A DNA stretch of 52,918 nucleotides, from NCBI GenBank assembly GCA_016186905.1, contig JACPKS010000102.1:1-52918 (forward strand). Reading direction: 5' to 3'. The translations under genes were made by a program, and so were the position numbers. The notes beneath the pieces are model-generated. The model worked only from the letters and a program-made list of their open reading frames with translations, was not told the DNA's origin and did not search any database. This DNA comes from Deltaproteobacteria bacterium. GTDB taxonomy: Bacteria; Bdellovibrionota; UBA1018; UBA923. This document shows, piece after piece, positions 7,627-15,788 of the stretch (position 1 is its first letter; each line of letters opens with the position of its first letter).

Positions 7627-8714
7627 GGAAGCGATCAGCGCCCCTACTGGCAATTGAAACTTCCTGCGACGAGTGTTCGGCCGCGGTTCTCACGCGCACC
7701 GAGGATGGACGCTCCGCTCGCGTGCATTCAAACGTGATTTTTTCGCAGATCGACCTGCACCGGCGTTTCGGAGGCGTCGTGCCCGAGGTCGCCTCGCGCA
7801 ACCACCTCGACATGCTCGCTCCCGTCGTGGATGAGGCGCTCGAAACCGCTGGAATCGGCTTCGGCGATCTTACCGGCATCGCCGTCACGAACGGCCCCGG
7901 CCTCATCGGCGCGCTGCTGGTCGGACTTTCGGCGGCGAAGGCGTACGCCTATGCGCTCGGAATTCCGCTTGTGACCGTCAATCATCTTGAGGGACACCTG
8001 CATTCCATCTTCATCGAGGGACAAAAAAACAGCGCGCTTCCCTTAGAATCCTCATTGCCCCTTCTCACATGTCTAGTTAGTGGCGGACATACGAATCTTT
8101 ACCTTTTGCGCGGCTTACCGCCGCGCATGCTCATGCCGCAACGCTTGTCCCAATCGCGCGACGACGCCGCCGGCGAAGCCTTCGACAAGTGCGCTAAGCT
8201 TCTGGGCCTTCCTTATCCCGGAGGCGTGCATCTCGACCGCCTCGCTCGCGGCGGAAACCCCGCCGCCTTCAAATTTCCGCGGCCGCTTCCCGGAAAAAAC
8301 CTCGAATTCAGCTTCAGCGGTTTGAAAACCGCCGTACTCACCGAGCTTAAAAACGCGGGCTTCGTGCCGCACATCTGGGGCGAGCCTGATTTTTCGAAAC
8401 TTCCGCAAGGCGCGCTTTTGGCCGATTACTGCGCCTCGATCCAGGAAGCCATCGTGCAAACGCTCGCAAAAAAAATCCGTCTCGCAATCGAGCAAACCGG
8501 CGCGAAGAGCCTCGCCGTCGTTGGTGGCGTTTCGGCGAACTCGCGTCTGCGCGCGCTCTTGGCCGAGAAAGTGCGCGTACCCATGCTTTTTCCCGCCCCC
8601 CCCTACTGCACCGACAACGCCGCGATGATCGGCGCGTGCGGACTTTTCGCGTTTGAGCGCGGCGAGGCGCTCGAAAGCGAGGCGCTTCTGCGCGCTGGCG
8701 CGTTTTCTTCGTGA
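7623..8714 (+). CDS. tsaD: tRNA threonylcarbamoyltransferase subunit TsaD
   Basis: 363 residues from GTG 7623, overlapping the previous stop (GTGA). Family motifs are intact: IETSCDECSAAV at the N-terminus, GPGLIGALLVGLSAAKA, metal-binding NHLEGH, CLVSGGHTNLYLL, DDAAGEAFDKCAKLLGLPYPGG and VVGGVSANSRLR. TsaD transfers the threonylcarbamoyl group to A37 of ANN-decoding tRNAs with TsaB and TsaE, which are not in this window. A short insertion follows the metal-binding motif (EGQKNSALPLESS). Its position behind the pal-cpoB genes and before rsmA suggests one transcript. Confidence 0.96.
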   Translation: MRKRSAPLLAIETSCDECSAAVLTRTEDGRSARVHSNVIFSQIDLHRRFGGVVPEVASRNHLDMLAPVVDEALETAGIGFGDLTGIAVTNGPGLIGALLVGLSAAKAYAYALGIPLVTVNHLEGHLHSIFIEGQKNSALPLESSLPLLTCLVSGGHTNLYLLRGLPPRMLMPQRLSQSRDDAAGEAFDKCAKLLGLPYPGGVHLDRLARGGNPAAFKFPRPLPGKNLEFSFSGLKTAVLTELKNAGFVPHIWGEPDFSKLPQGALLADYCASIQEAIVQTLAKKIRLAIEQTGAKSLAVVGGVSANSRLRALLAEKVRVPMLFPAPPYCTDNAAMIGACGLFAFERGEALESEALLRAGAFSS

Positions 8715-8727
8715 AAGGTTCGACGCA

Positions 8728-9552
8728 ATGAAAACGCGCCGGCAGGTTTTGGGCCAGAATTTTCTGCGCCACCGGCCTACGATCGAAAAGATCACGCAAC
8801 TCGTGGATGCCGAGCTCTCGCACGCCGTGCACCGGCCCAAAGCGCTTCTTGAAATCGGGCCGGGCGGTCTTGCTCTCACCAAGCCGCTGCAAGAGCTCGC
8901 GAGCGCACGCGGCCTGCCGCTCGTTCTCGTCGAACGCGATCCGCGCCTTGAGGACCCCATCCGCGCCGGCGCGACTGACGCGGAGATTCATTTCATGGAT
9001 GCGGCTACCGAAAAACTTGGCGCTCTTTTTCTGGATCTTCAAGCGCGTGGCCACGCGCCGCTTTTCGTCGCCTCGAATCTTCCCTACTCGGCCGGCTCGC
9101 GGATTCTCGCGAATCTCTGTCATTTGAGCGGCATGGGAATGGTCAGCGGCGCTGTCGTGATGGTTCAAAAAGAAGTCGCTGAGCGGATGGCCGCGCCAGC
9201 CGCGTCGAGAGATCGCGGGGCCTTCAGCCTGCTCATCCAATGTTACTTCGAGCCCCGGATTGAATTCGACGTCGGTCCCGGCGCGTTTCATCCGCCGCCG
9301 AAGGTCACGAGTACAGTGCTTGCGCTGCGCCCGCTCTCAAAGCCGAAGACCGCTGGACTTGCCGATCCGCTGAAGTTCGAGGACTTTTGTAAGCGGCTGT
9401 TTAGCCAACGCAGAAAAATGATTCGCGGGTTTGTGCCGAGAGATGCCCATGCCCAGTTCGGGCGGCTTGGACTCAATGGAACGGAACGGCCTGAAACGCT
9501 TGAACTGGACACGGTTCTGGAGCTGTTCCGGGTTTGCGGGAAGCAATCATAA
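8728..9552 (+). CDS. rsmA: 16S rRNA dimethyladenosine transferase RsmA/KsgA
   Basis: 274 residues from ATG 8728, 13 bases after the tsaD stop. RsmA dimethylates A1518 and A1519 of 16S rRNA late in 30S assembly. Motifs are GQNFLRHRPTIEKI at the N-terminus, the SAM-binding LEIGPGGLALTKPL, and the catalytic NLPYSAGSRIL, followed by a GAFHPPPKVTSTVL block and the C-terminal helical domain with QRRKMIRGF. Length is normal. It completes the pal-to-rsmA run. Confidence 0.95.
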   Translation: MKTRRQVLGQNFLRHRPTIEKITQLVDAELSHAVHRPKALLEIGPGGLALTKPLQELASARGLPLVLVERDPRLEDPIRAGATDAEIHFMDAATEKLGALFLDLQARGHAPLFVASNLPYSAGSRILANLCHLSGMGMVSGAVVMVQKEVAERMAAPAASRDRGAFSLLIQCYFEPRIEFDVGPGAFHPPPKVTSTVLALRPLSKPKTAGLADPLKFEDFCKRLFSQRRKMIRGFVPRDAHAQFGRLGLNGTERPETLELDTVLELFRVCGKQS

Positions 9553-9570
9553 AGGTTAGAAGAACTGCAG

Positions 9571-10959
9571 ATGTCTCTGTTTCATCGAAAATCTATTTTG
9601 GGATTCTTAGTCGTAGGTTTAGTCGTTTCCCCAGAACCCGCGTACGCGGGTTCTGGGGATGTATATGGCTACGGTTCGCGCGCCTCGGCGCTCGGCAACA
9701 CGCTCCTAGGGGGCTCTAACGGCGCCTACGCCACGTTTTACAATCCCGCCGCCAATAGCGCGCGTCCCGGCGTGGGCTTAAGCCTCGCGGCCGCATACGC
9801 GCATCCCAAGTTCAAAGAAATTCACGGCGTCACGATCGAAAACAGCGCGACCACAGCTCAAGGCGGAACCGTCACGGGCGACGTCGACACCGAGGGCTAC
9901 CTCGACCATCTCTCTCAGGCCGTGGGTTTTAGCTACAACTTCGGAGAGAAATGGCGCTCGCTGGCACTTGGAATTCTTGGCTCGATGCCGCTTGGACGGT
10001 TTTCGTATCTCGATACCGGCGAACCGTTCAAACCTGAATATTACAACTACCGAGCAACCACGCAGCGCCCCGAGCTTTTCGCGTCGCTGGGATTCGCGGC
10101 GGCGCGCTCCCTTCATGCCGGCGCCGGCGTGAAGTTCGCGGCCAACGTGGCGAGTTCGGCCAATTACACGGTTTCAGGAAGTGCGGGCACCGTAAGCCAC
10201 GGGCGCATGACGACGACCGTTAAACCCTCGGCAGCGCCTTACGTCTCGGTTTTCTACGATCCCAAATACGATGCTCCGTCGCATCCATCCCCGTCATGGA
10301 CGTGCGCGCTCACGGTTCGCGCGCCGGCGCGCTACCGGCTCGACGTCGACGTGCGCTCCAACGCGCGCGTGCTCGGGCCCACGAATGATTTTCCGATCGT
10401 CTTCGATTCGTCGAGCACTCTTTATTACGATCCGCTCGAGGCCGATCTCGCCGCAAGCCTTGAACCCGCGCCGCGGTGGTGGATCACGCTTGAGCTGGAT
10501 TGGCTCAATACGAGCGCTTACCAAGCGCCGACCGTCTCGGTGGTCGACACGGGCTCGGCCATCCAGCTCAAGAACTCAGTCTCAAGCACGCCCTCGATGC
10601 GCGACATCTTCGTGCCTAAACTTGGTGTGGAGCGCCGCTGGAACGCCACGACCGCGCGCGCTGGATATTTCTGGCGGCCCTCGCCGATCACCGACAATTC
10701 CGGCAGCGGCAACCTCGTCGATCCCGAAAAGCACGTGTTCACGGCGGGCGTGGGATTCGACCTCAAGAAAGCGCGCGTCTCTGAAAGGGCGATTGTCGTC
10801 GACCTGCACGGGCAGTATCATTGGCTGGTGAGCCAGCGCATCACCAAGTCGCCGGGCAACGAAGCCGGCTCGGCCGGGCAAGGCAAGGTCGGCTCGCCCG
10901 GTTACGACATCGGCGGCGCGGTTTACGGCGGCGGACTCTCGGTTTCGATGCTTTTTTAG
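9571..10959 (+). CDS. FadL-like outer-membrane beta-barrel
   Basis: 462 residues with a signal peptide ending PAYAGSG. The mature N-terminus (YGSRASALGNTLLGG...ATFYNPAA) matches the OMPP1/FadL/TodX family, whose N-terminal hatch plugs the pore. The rest alternates as beta strands and ends in SVSMLF with a terminal Phe, the usual insertion signal for BamA. Such proteins pass long-chain fatty acids or other hydrophobic compounds across the outer membrane, which would fit the acyl-CoA synthetase at 12581. The signal-peptide cleavage region is encoded by a 32-bp perfect palindrome, which is unusual. Confidence 0.8.
   Translation: MSLFHRKSILGFLVVGLVVSPEPAYAGSGDVYGYGSRASALGNTLLGGSNGAYATFYNPAANSARPGVGLSLAAAYAHPKFKEIHGVTIENSATTAQGGTVTGDVDTEGYLDHLSQAVGFSYNFGEKWRSLALGILGSMPLGRFSYLDTGEPFKPEYYNYRATTQRPELFASLGFAAARSLHAGAGVKFAANVASSANYTVSGSAGTVSHGRMTTTVKPSAAPYVSVFYDPKYDAPSHPSPSWTCALTVRAPARYRLDVDVRSNARVLGPTNDFPIVFDSSSTLYYDPLEADLAASLEPAPRWWITLELDWLNTSAYQAPTVSVVDTGSAIQLKNSVSSTPSMRDIFVPKLGVERRWNATTARAGYFWRPSPITDNSGSGNLVDPEKHVFTAGVGFDLKKARVSERAIVVDLHGQYHWLVSQRITKSPGNEAGSAGQGKVGSPGYDIGGAVYGGGLSVSMLF
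9628..9659. repeat. 32-bp perfect palindrome inside the FadL-like gene
   Basis: Bases 9628-9659 read identically on both strands; the centre is at 9643/9644 (CCCGCG|TA|CGCGGG core). It lies in frame and encodes the end of the signal peptide and the first mature residues. In RNA it would form a very stable hairpin about 58 bases after the start codon. Confidence 0.85.
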
Positions 10960-10971
10960 AGGAGACGCGAA

Positions 10972-11388
10972 GTGGTTAAAAAGAAAATAATTTACCTCGT
11001 CGCGGCGACTGTTGCCTTTCTTTCTGTCTTAACTGGTGTTTTTGCACACGTCCTAAACAGAAATTTCATGGATACCTCTCAAGCGCAAAGGCGATGGGGG
11101 CATGAAAAATTTATTCCCGAAAAATTTAAGAAGGGCGATGCCAAAATAAAAGCATCTATGGCCGTCTCCCTAATCGAAACTCAAGCTTTTCTTGGTCGTT
11201 CACGGGAAGAAGTTCGTGACAGCCTCGGCGATTTTTCGGGATATTACCGTAGTGGAAGCTTTCCAGCTTACATCATCCATGAAGGATGGCAAAAAAAGGG
11301 CGAAGATACCTGGCAACTTGTGTTTTTGCTGAATATGAATCGCAAAATCAAGGCTGTTAAGATTCATAAGAACTGTTGCGATCGATAA
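10972..11388 (+). CDS. Small membrane-anchored or exported protein, BamE/SmpA-like
   Basis: 138 residues from GTG 10972, preceded by GAGGAG seven bases upstream. An N-terminal hydrophobic segment (IIYLVAATVAFLSVLTGVFA) could be a signal anchor. The C-terminal half (FLGRSREEVRDSLGDFSGYY...QLVFLLNMNRKIKAVKIH) resembles the small two-helix, three-strand fold of BamE/SmpA and related BLIP-like proteins. Base composition is visibly more A+T-rich than its neighbours, which hints at separate ancestry. It lies 12 bases after the FadL-like gene, so it may be co-expressed. Function unknown. Confidence 0.6.
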   Translation: MVKKKIIYLVAATVAFLSVLTGVFAHVLNRNFMDTSQAQRRWGHEKFIPEKFKKGDAKIKASMAVSLIETQAFLGRSREEVRDSLGDFSGYYRSGSFPAYIIHEGWQKKGEDTWQLVFLLNMNRKIKAVKIHKNCCDR

Positions 11389-11390
11389 TT

Positions 11391-12029
11391 ATGACTGAAC
11401 AACCCGTCCGCCCCAAACTCTCAGCCACGTTCCGCGACAACCTGATCACCGGCGCGTTCGTGCTGGCGCCGATCGGCGCGGTGGCGTGGATCATCCTCTG
11501 GCTCTGGAACGTTCTCGAAGGCGTGGCGGGCGTGATTCCCGCGAGCCTGCACCCCAAGGAACTGCTTCACATCGAAAATCCCCTGGCCGTCAACGCGCTC
11601 GACTTTCTGCTCACGATCTTCATGTTCGGCCTGCTTCTGCTTCTCATCTGGTTCGTGGGATTGATTTCGCGGGCCTACCTGGGCAGGCAGGCTTTGAGTT
11701 TCATTCGATCGACCGTCACCCGCATTCCGATCCTGAAAACCGTTTACTCAACACTTGAGCAGCTTCTGGAGACGTTTTCCGGAAACAGCAAAACCAAGAG
11801 CTTCAGCCGCGTCGTGCGCATCGAGTATCCGCGCAAGGGCATCCAAACGCTCGCGCTCGTGACCGGCGAAAATAAGGGCATGCTCACCGTGTTCGTGCCC
11901 ACCACTCCCAACCCCACGTCCGGATTTTATCTCATGCTCGCCGCCGAAGAGGCGACCGACGCGGGTATCAGCGTCGAAGAAGCGCTCAAAGAGATCATCT
12001 CGATGGGTCTCGTAAAAAAAGAGAATTGA
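11391..12029 (+). CDS. DUF502 inner-membrane protein
   Basis: 212 residues from ATG 11391, three bases past the upstream stop. Two long hydrophobic segments (around residues 17-40 and 62-88) and the GLLLLLIWFVGLISRAYLGRQ and RIPILKTVYSTLEQLLETFSG blocks are characteristic of DUF502 proteins. The soluble part continues IEYPRKGIQTLALVTGE and FVPTTPNPTSGFYL. The family has no settled function. It sits directly upstream of smpB with a 13-base gap. Confidence 0.85.
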   Translation: MTEQPVRPKLSATFRDNLITGAFVLAPIGAVAWIILWLWNVLEGVAGVIPASLHPKELLHIENPLAVNALDFLLTIFMFGLLLLLIWFVGLISRAYLGRQALSFIRSTVTRIPILKTVYSTLEQLLETFSGNSKTKSFSRVVRIEYPRKGIQTLALVTGENKGMLTVFVPTTPNPTSGFYLMLAAEEATDAGISVEEALKEIISMGLVKKEN

Positions 12030-12042
12030 AGGCCGAGGCACC

Positions 12043-12558
12043 ATGGCCGAAAACAAGCCCGCGACGAAAAAACAGTCCGCGCCGCGCGACCCGCGGCGCC
12101 GGCAGGCGGAAGCCCATATCTGCGACAACAAGAACGCGCGCCGCAATTACGAGCTTTTCGAGAAGTTCGACGCGGGACTCGTCTTGCAGGGCACCGAGGT
12201 CAAGTCGATCCGCGCGGGCACCGTGCACATCAACGACGCCTACGGCACGATCGAGGGGAGCGAAGCCTGGCTTCTTCGAATGCACATCGGGCCTTACTCG
12301 CACGGCAATCGCGCCAATCATGAACCGCTGCGAAAACGTAAGCTCTTGCTCCACGGCCATGAAATCCGTAAACTGATCGGTGCCGTCGTCGAGAAGGGAT
12401 TCACGCTCGTTCCGCTGCGCCTGCACTGGATTAAAGGGCGCGTGAAAGTCGAACTGGCGCTCGGAAGGGGCAAATCCAAGGGCGATCGCCGCGAGAGCAT
12501 CAAAAAACGCGACGCGAGCCGGGAAATCGACAAGGCCGTCAAGCGCGCAAGAAAGTAG
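12043..12558 (+). CDS. smpB: SsrA-binding protein SmpB
   Basis: 171 residues. SmpB binds tmRNA and delivers it to stalled ribosomes for trans-translation. Motifs are ICDNKNARRNYELFEKFDAGLVL, GTEVKSIRAG, INDAYG, LLRMHIGPYSHGN and RKLLLHGHEI, followed by a basic C-terminal tail (SIKKRDASREIDKAVKRARK) that enters the decoding centre. The N-terminus has a lysine-rich extension of about 20 residues. The ssrA gene itself is not visible here. Confidence 0.96.
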   Translation: MAENKPATKKQSAPRDPRRRQAEAHICDNKNARRNYELFEKFDAGLVLQGTEVKSIRAGTVHINDAYGTIEGSEAWLLRMHIGPYSHGNRANHEPLRKRKLLLHGHEIRKLIGAVVEKGFTLVPLRLHWIKGRVKVELALGRGKSKGDRRESIKKRDASREIDKAVKRARK

Positions 12559-12580
12559 CGAGAAAGAAAGAAGCCCGAAT

Positions 12581-14416
12581 ATGGCCAAAAATAAACAGGT
12601 TTTTCCGACGATCACGCAGTCTTTCCTCGACAAAGTCCGCGCGGCGCCAGGCCGCCAGGTCTTCCATTGGAAGGAAGGCACCGACTGGAAGGCGATGACC
12701 TGGAAAGAATATTACGACGAGGTCCGCTTCATCGCGCTCGGTCTCGTCGACCTGGGGATTCAGGCGGGCGATAAAGGCTGTATCCTCTCCAACACGCGCG
12801 TGGAATGGGCCCAGGCCGACATGGCGATTCTCGGAACGCGAGGCGTGACCGTGCCGATTTATCCTTCGAGCACCGCCGAGGATTCCGCCTACATCGCCAA
12901 CCACTGCGAAGCGACGTTTCTGTTCGCCGAAGATAACAAGCAGCTCGAAAAAATCCTTTCGGTACGAAGCCACCTGCCTCATCTCAAGGCGATCATCGTC
13001 TTCAACCTCATCGGCGCTCCCTCCAACGCCGACGAGAAGAACGTCCTTTCGCTCTCGGCGTTAAAAGAACTCGGAAAACGCGCCGCCGCGCGCGACTCCG
13101 AAGACTCGATCGCCAAAAACATGCTCGAGCTCAAACCCAGCGACGTGTGCACGATCTGCTATACCTCCGGAACCACCGGAGTGCCCAAGGGCGTCGTTCT
13201 CACGTTTGACAGCCTCGCCTCGGAGGTCGAGGACATCGAAAACGTCATGGGCGGGTTTTTCAGCGAGAACGACGTGATTCTGTCGTTTTTGCCGCTCTCA
13301 CATATCTTCGGCAAGGTCGAAGGCATGGCGGTCTATCATTTCGGCTGGAAGGTTTATTACGCCGAGAGCCTCGAAAAACTCTTCATCAACATCGCAGAGG
13401 TGCGGCCAACGCTGCTCTTCGCGGTACCGAGGGTTTTCGAAAAGGCCTACGTGCGCATCAAGGCCGCGATCGACGAGGCCTCGGCCGCCAGGCGCCGGAT
13501 TTTCGACCGGGCGCTTTCGGCCGGCCGCGCCTATCACGAAAAAATCTGGACCGGAAGACACCCCTCACTCATCGAACGCGCGCGCTACGAGATCGCCCGG
13601 AGCGTGGTCTTCAAGAAAATCTACGCGAAGTTCGGAGGCAGGCTCAGGCTCTGCATCGCGGGCGGCGCGCCTCTTCCGCGCGACATCGGCGAGTTCATGC
13701 AGATCATCGGAATCGCGATTCTCGAGGGCTACGGTTTAACCGAAACCTGCGCCGCGGTGACGCTCAATCCGCTGAAAAGGCCGCGCTTCGGAACGATCGG
13801 GCGGCCGCTTCCGGAAGTCGCATGCAGAATCGCCGACGACGGCGAGATCCTCGTCAAAAGCCGCAAGGTCATGCGCGGATACTACAAAAACGACGAAGCC
13901 ACGCGCGAAGTGATCGGGCCGCAAGGCTGGCTGCGCACGGGCGACATCGGCGTGATCGACGACGATGGATACGTGCGGATTACCGACCGCAAGAAGGACA
14001 TCATCGTCACCAGTGCCGGAAAAAACATCGCCCCCCAGAAAATCGAGAACATCTCGAAGGCCCACAAATACGTCAGCCAGATCATGGTCTACGGCGATCA
14101 ACGCAACTACCTCACGGCACTCGTCGTGCTCGACCATGAGGAAACGGTCAAGTACGCAAAGGAACACAACATTCTTTTCAGCGAATACTCCGAGCTCGTG
14201 AAGAACCTGAAAATCCTGGCGCTTGTGCAGAGCATCTTCGACGACGTGAACAGCAAACTCGCGAGCCACGAAACCATCAAGAAATTCAAGATTCTGCATA
14301 ACGAGTTCTCGATCGAAACAGGCGAATTAACCCCTTCGATGAAGATCCGGCGCCGCTTCTGCAGCGAGAAGTATCGCAATGAGCTGGATTCTTTATATAC
14401 CGCAGCATCCCCTTGA
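12581..14416 (+). CDS. Long-chain acyl-CoA synthetase (AMP-forming)
   Basis: 611 residues, typical of the long-form FadD/AMP-ligase branch. The P-loop motif is YTSGTTGVPKGVV at about residue 192. Other adenylation motifs are GYGLTETCAAVTLNP and GWLRTGDIGVIDDDGYVRI, with the C-terminal hinge DRKKDIIVTSAGKNIAPQKIE, all intact. It activates fatty acids to acyl-AMP and then acyl-CoA in the cytoplasm. It could use substrates imported by the FadL-like barrel 1.6 kb upstream. Its TGA stop lies within the -35 box of the rpoZ promoter. Confidence 0.92.
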   Translation: MAKNKQVFPTITQSFLDKVRAAPGRQVFHWKEGTDWKAMTWKEYYDEVRFIALGLVDLGIQAGDKGCILSNTRVEWAQADMAILGTRGVTVPIYPSSTAEDSAYIANHCEATFLFAEDNKQLEKILSVRSHLPHLKAIIVFNLIGAPSNADEKNVLSLSALKELGKRAAARDSEDSIAKNMLELKPSDVCTICYTSGTTGVPKGVVLTFDSLASEVEDIENVMGGFFSENDVILSFLPLSHIFGKVEGMAVYHFGWKVYYAESLEKLFINIAEVRPTLLFAVPRVFEKAYVRIKAAIDEASAARRRIFDRALSAGRAYHEKIWTGRHPSLIERARYEIARSVVFKKIYAKFGGRLRLCIAGGAPLPRDIGEFMQIIGIAILEGYGLTETCAAVTLNPLKRPRFGTIGRPLPEVACRIADDGEILVKSRKVMRGYYKNDEATREVIGPQGWLRTGDIGVIDDDGYVRITDRKKDIIVTSAGKNIAPQKIENISKAHKYVSQIMVYGDQRNYLTALVVLDHEETVKYAKEHNILFSEYSELVKNLKILALVQSIFDDVNSKLASHETIKKFKILHNEFSIETGELTPSMKIRRRFCSEKYRNELDSLYTAASP

Positions 14417-14442
14417 CAGTGGCGGACGCAATCCTTTATAAA
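14413..14442 (+). promoter_or_regulatory. Sigma-70 promoter for rpoZ
   Basis: TTGACA at 14413-14418 and TATAAA at 14437-14442 are separated by 18 bases. The predicted start of transcription lies about 33 bases before the rpoZ ATG, leaving room for the AGGAG ribosome site. The -35 box overlaps the stop codon of the acyl-CoA synthetase gene. Confidence 0.75.
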
Positions 14443-14481
14443 TAAGCACTTACGTTTCCACGTACCCAAGGAGAATAATCA

Positions 14482-14694
14482 ATGGCTCGCGTTACGATCG
14501 AAGATTGCCTCACGAAGGTCGACAATATGTATGAGCTCGTTCATGTCGCCACGAAACGCACGCGCCAGCTCCTCAACGGCTCTCCCCGCACGATCAGCTG
14601 CAAGAACAAGGAAATCGTAACCGCGTTGCGCGAAATCGCCGCCGGGCATCTGGCCATTGGTGAAGACAAAGAAGACGACCAACACCAGGTATAG
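14482..14694 (+). CDS. rpoZ: RNA polymerase omega subunit
   Basis: 70 residues: [20 protein letters not shown], then [11 protein letters not shown] and a C-terminal [12 protein letters not shown]. This is the omega pattern, in which the protein latches onto the beta-prime C-terminus and aids polymerase assembly. AGGAG lies 8 bases before the ATG. It has its own promoter and is the last + strand gene before a convergent operon; no spoT follows, unlike in enterics. Confidence 0.92.
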   Translation: MARVTIEDCLTKVDNMYELVHVATKRTRQLLNGSPRTISCKNKEIVTALREIAAGHLAIGEDKEDDQHQV

Positions 14695-14700
14695 TCGCCA

Positions 14701-15252
14701 CTACGTCGGACGCGCTAGAATCTTCAGTTCAATCTTTCGAATCATGTCCGCCGCCCGCGTTGAATCGGGCTCATCGGACGTTTTCCATTGATCGAAACTG
14801 CCGTCGGATTTGAGCTGCTCGACTTCCTCGATGGGATCGACGTTCACCCTCACGCTCCCAAGCTGCTTTGTCGCCTTGATTGAAACGCGATAGCGCGTCT
14901 GCAGGTAGTGTTTGCGCGGAAAACCGTTCACCTTGTACTCGAAATATTTCTCGTTGGACGTCGTATAGACCCAATCCGTGAGAAGCTCGCCTTTTTCGGA
15001 GTCTTTCTTCTCGATCTTGTACTCCTCAGTGGCGCTGACGATGCCTTTCCAAACGACTTGGTACTCCTCTTCGAACTCCTTGGTGTTGGAAAGCCTGGCG
15101 TACTGCTGCTGCTTGATCTCAGGCCCCGACGAGCACGCCGAGAGCGCGAACGCAAATGCGAGGAAAAAAAACGGAAGTCTTGGAGCCTGTTGCAAAACTT
15201 GCTTTTGCTGCGCCCGGCTGCACGTCGCGCCAGCTTCGTTGTCCGCGCTCAT
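14701..15252 (-). CDS. Lipoprotein, possibly BamC-like
   Basis: 183 residues. A long N-region precedes a hydrophobic stretch and a canonical lipobox (FALSACSSG), so cleavage would leave Cys at about residue 40. The mature domain (YQVVWKGIVSATEEYKIEKKDSEKG...LLTDWVYTTSN...RYRVSIKATKQLGSVRVNV) resembles the helix-grip repeat found in BamC/NlpB-type lipoproteins, but only weakly. It overlaps the upstream AMIN-like gene by ATGA (15249-15252), so the two are translationally coupled. It is probably in the outer-membrane inner leaflet. Function uncertain. Confidence 0.65.
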   Translation of the reverse strand: MSADNEAGATCSRAQQKQVLQQAPRLPFFFLAFAFALSACSSGPEIKQQQYARLSNTKEFEEEYQVVWKGIVSATEEYKIEKKDSEKGELLTDWVYTTSNEKYFEYKVNGFPRKHYLQTRYRVSIKATKQLGSVRVNVDPIEEVEQLKSDGSFDQWKTSDEPDSTRAADMIRKIELKILARPT

Positions 15253-15776
15253 TGCAGGTCCACGATGATGCGGGACGGATCGGTCAGATAGAACGCTTCG
15301 AGCTTCTTCTCCGTATTCTTCTCCGTGCCGCTCAAGCTCAGCTCAAAGATCGAAAGCCCGTCTTCCAGGCGCGGGAGCGCGCGAAACTTGCGCACACGCC
15401 GGCTTTTCGAAAAAGCCTTCGCGACTTTCGCGGCGTCGAAATCGTACTGCGTGTCTGCCCAGATGCTCACGACCACGCGGCCCTCGCCGTTTGCGGCCTG
15501 CACCTGAAAATACGGAACCCGTTCGCCGTGATCTTCGAGGTCGAACACGACGCGTTCGAAGCCTTCCTGGGAATCGGCGCGCCGCACATCCTTCAAGCGC
15601 ACGGACGTGACCTCTTTGGAGCCGCCGGCGAAAAACCCCTCGCTCCGGTACGCGCCGCTTTTCTTCGCGCCCGCCTCGTAACGCGGGCCGGGTGCCGCGT
15701 GCGCGCCAGCGACCGTGACCGTAATCGCCAGCGCGAGCCAGCACGCTTTCCATCGAATCAAACCGGGATTGTTCAT
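15249..15776 (-). CDS. Exported AMIN-domain-like protein
   Basis: 175 residues with a signal peptide (KACWLALAITVTVAGAHAAP). The mature protein contains a beta-sandwich pattern: VRLKDVRRADSQEGFERVVFDLED, PYFQVQA, GRVVVSIWAD and FYLTDPSRIIVDLQ. This is the AMIN-domain arrangement, which in amidases and secretins targets peptidoglycan. No catalytic domain follows, so it would act as a binding or adaptor protein. It lies 12 bases after the metalloprotease gene and is coupled to the lipoprotein gene. Confidence 0.7.
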   Translation of the reverse strand: MNNPGLIRWKACWLALAITVTVAGAHAAPGPRYEAGAKKSGAYRSEGFFAGGSKEVTSVRLKDVRRADSQEGFERVVFDLEDHGERVPYFQVQAANGEGRVVVSIWADTQYDFDAAKVAKAFSKSRRVRKFRALPRLEDGLSIFELSLSGTEKNTEKKLEAFYLTDPSRIIVDLQ

Positions 15777-15788
15777 CTTAGGAAAAGA

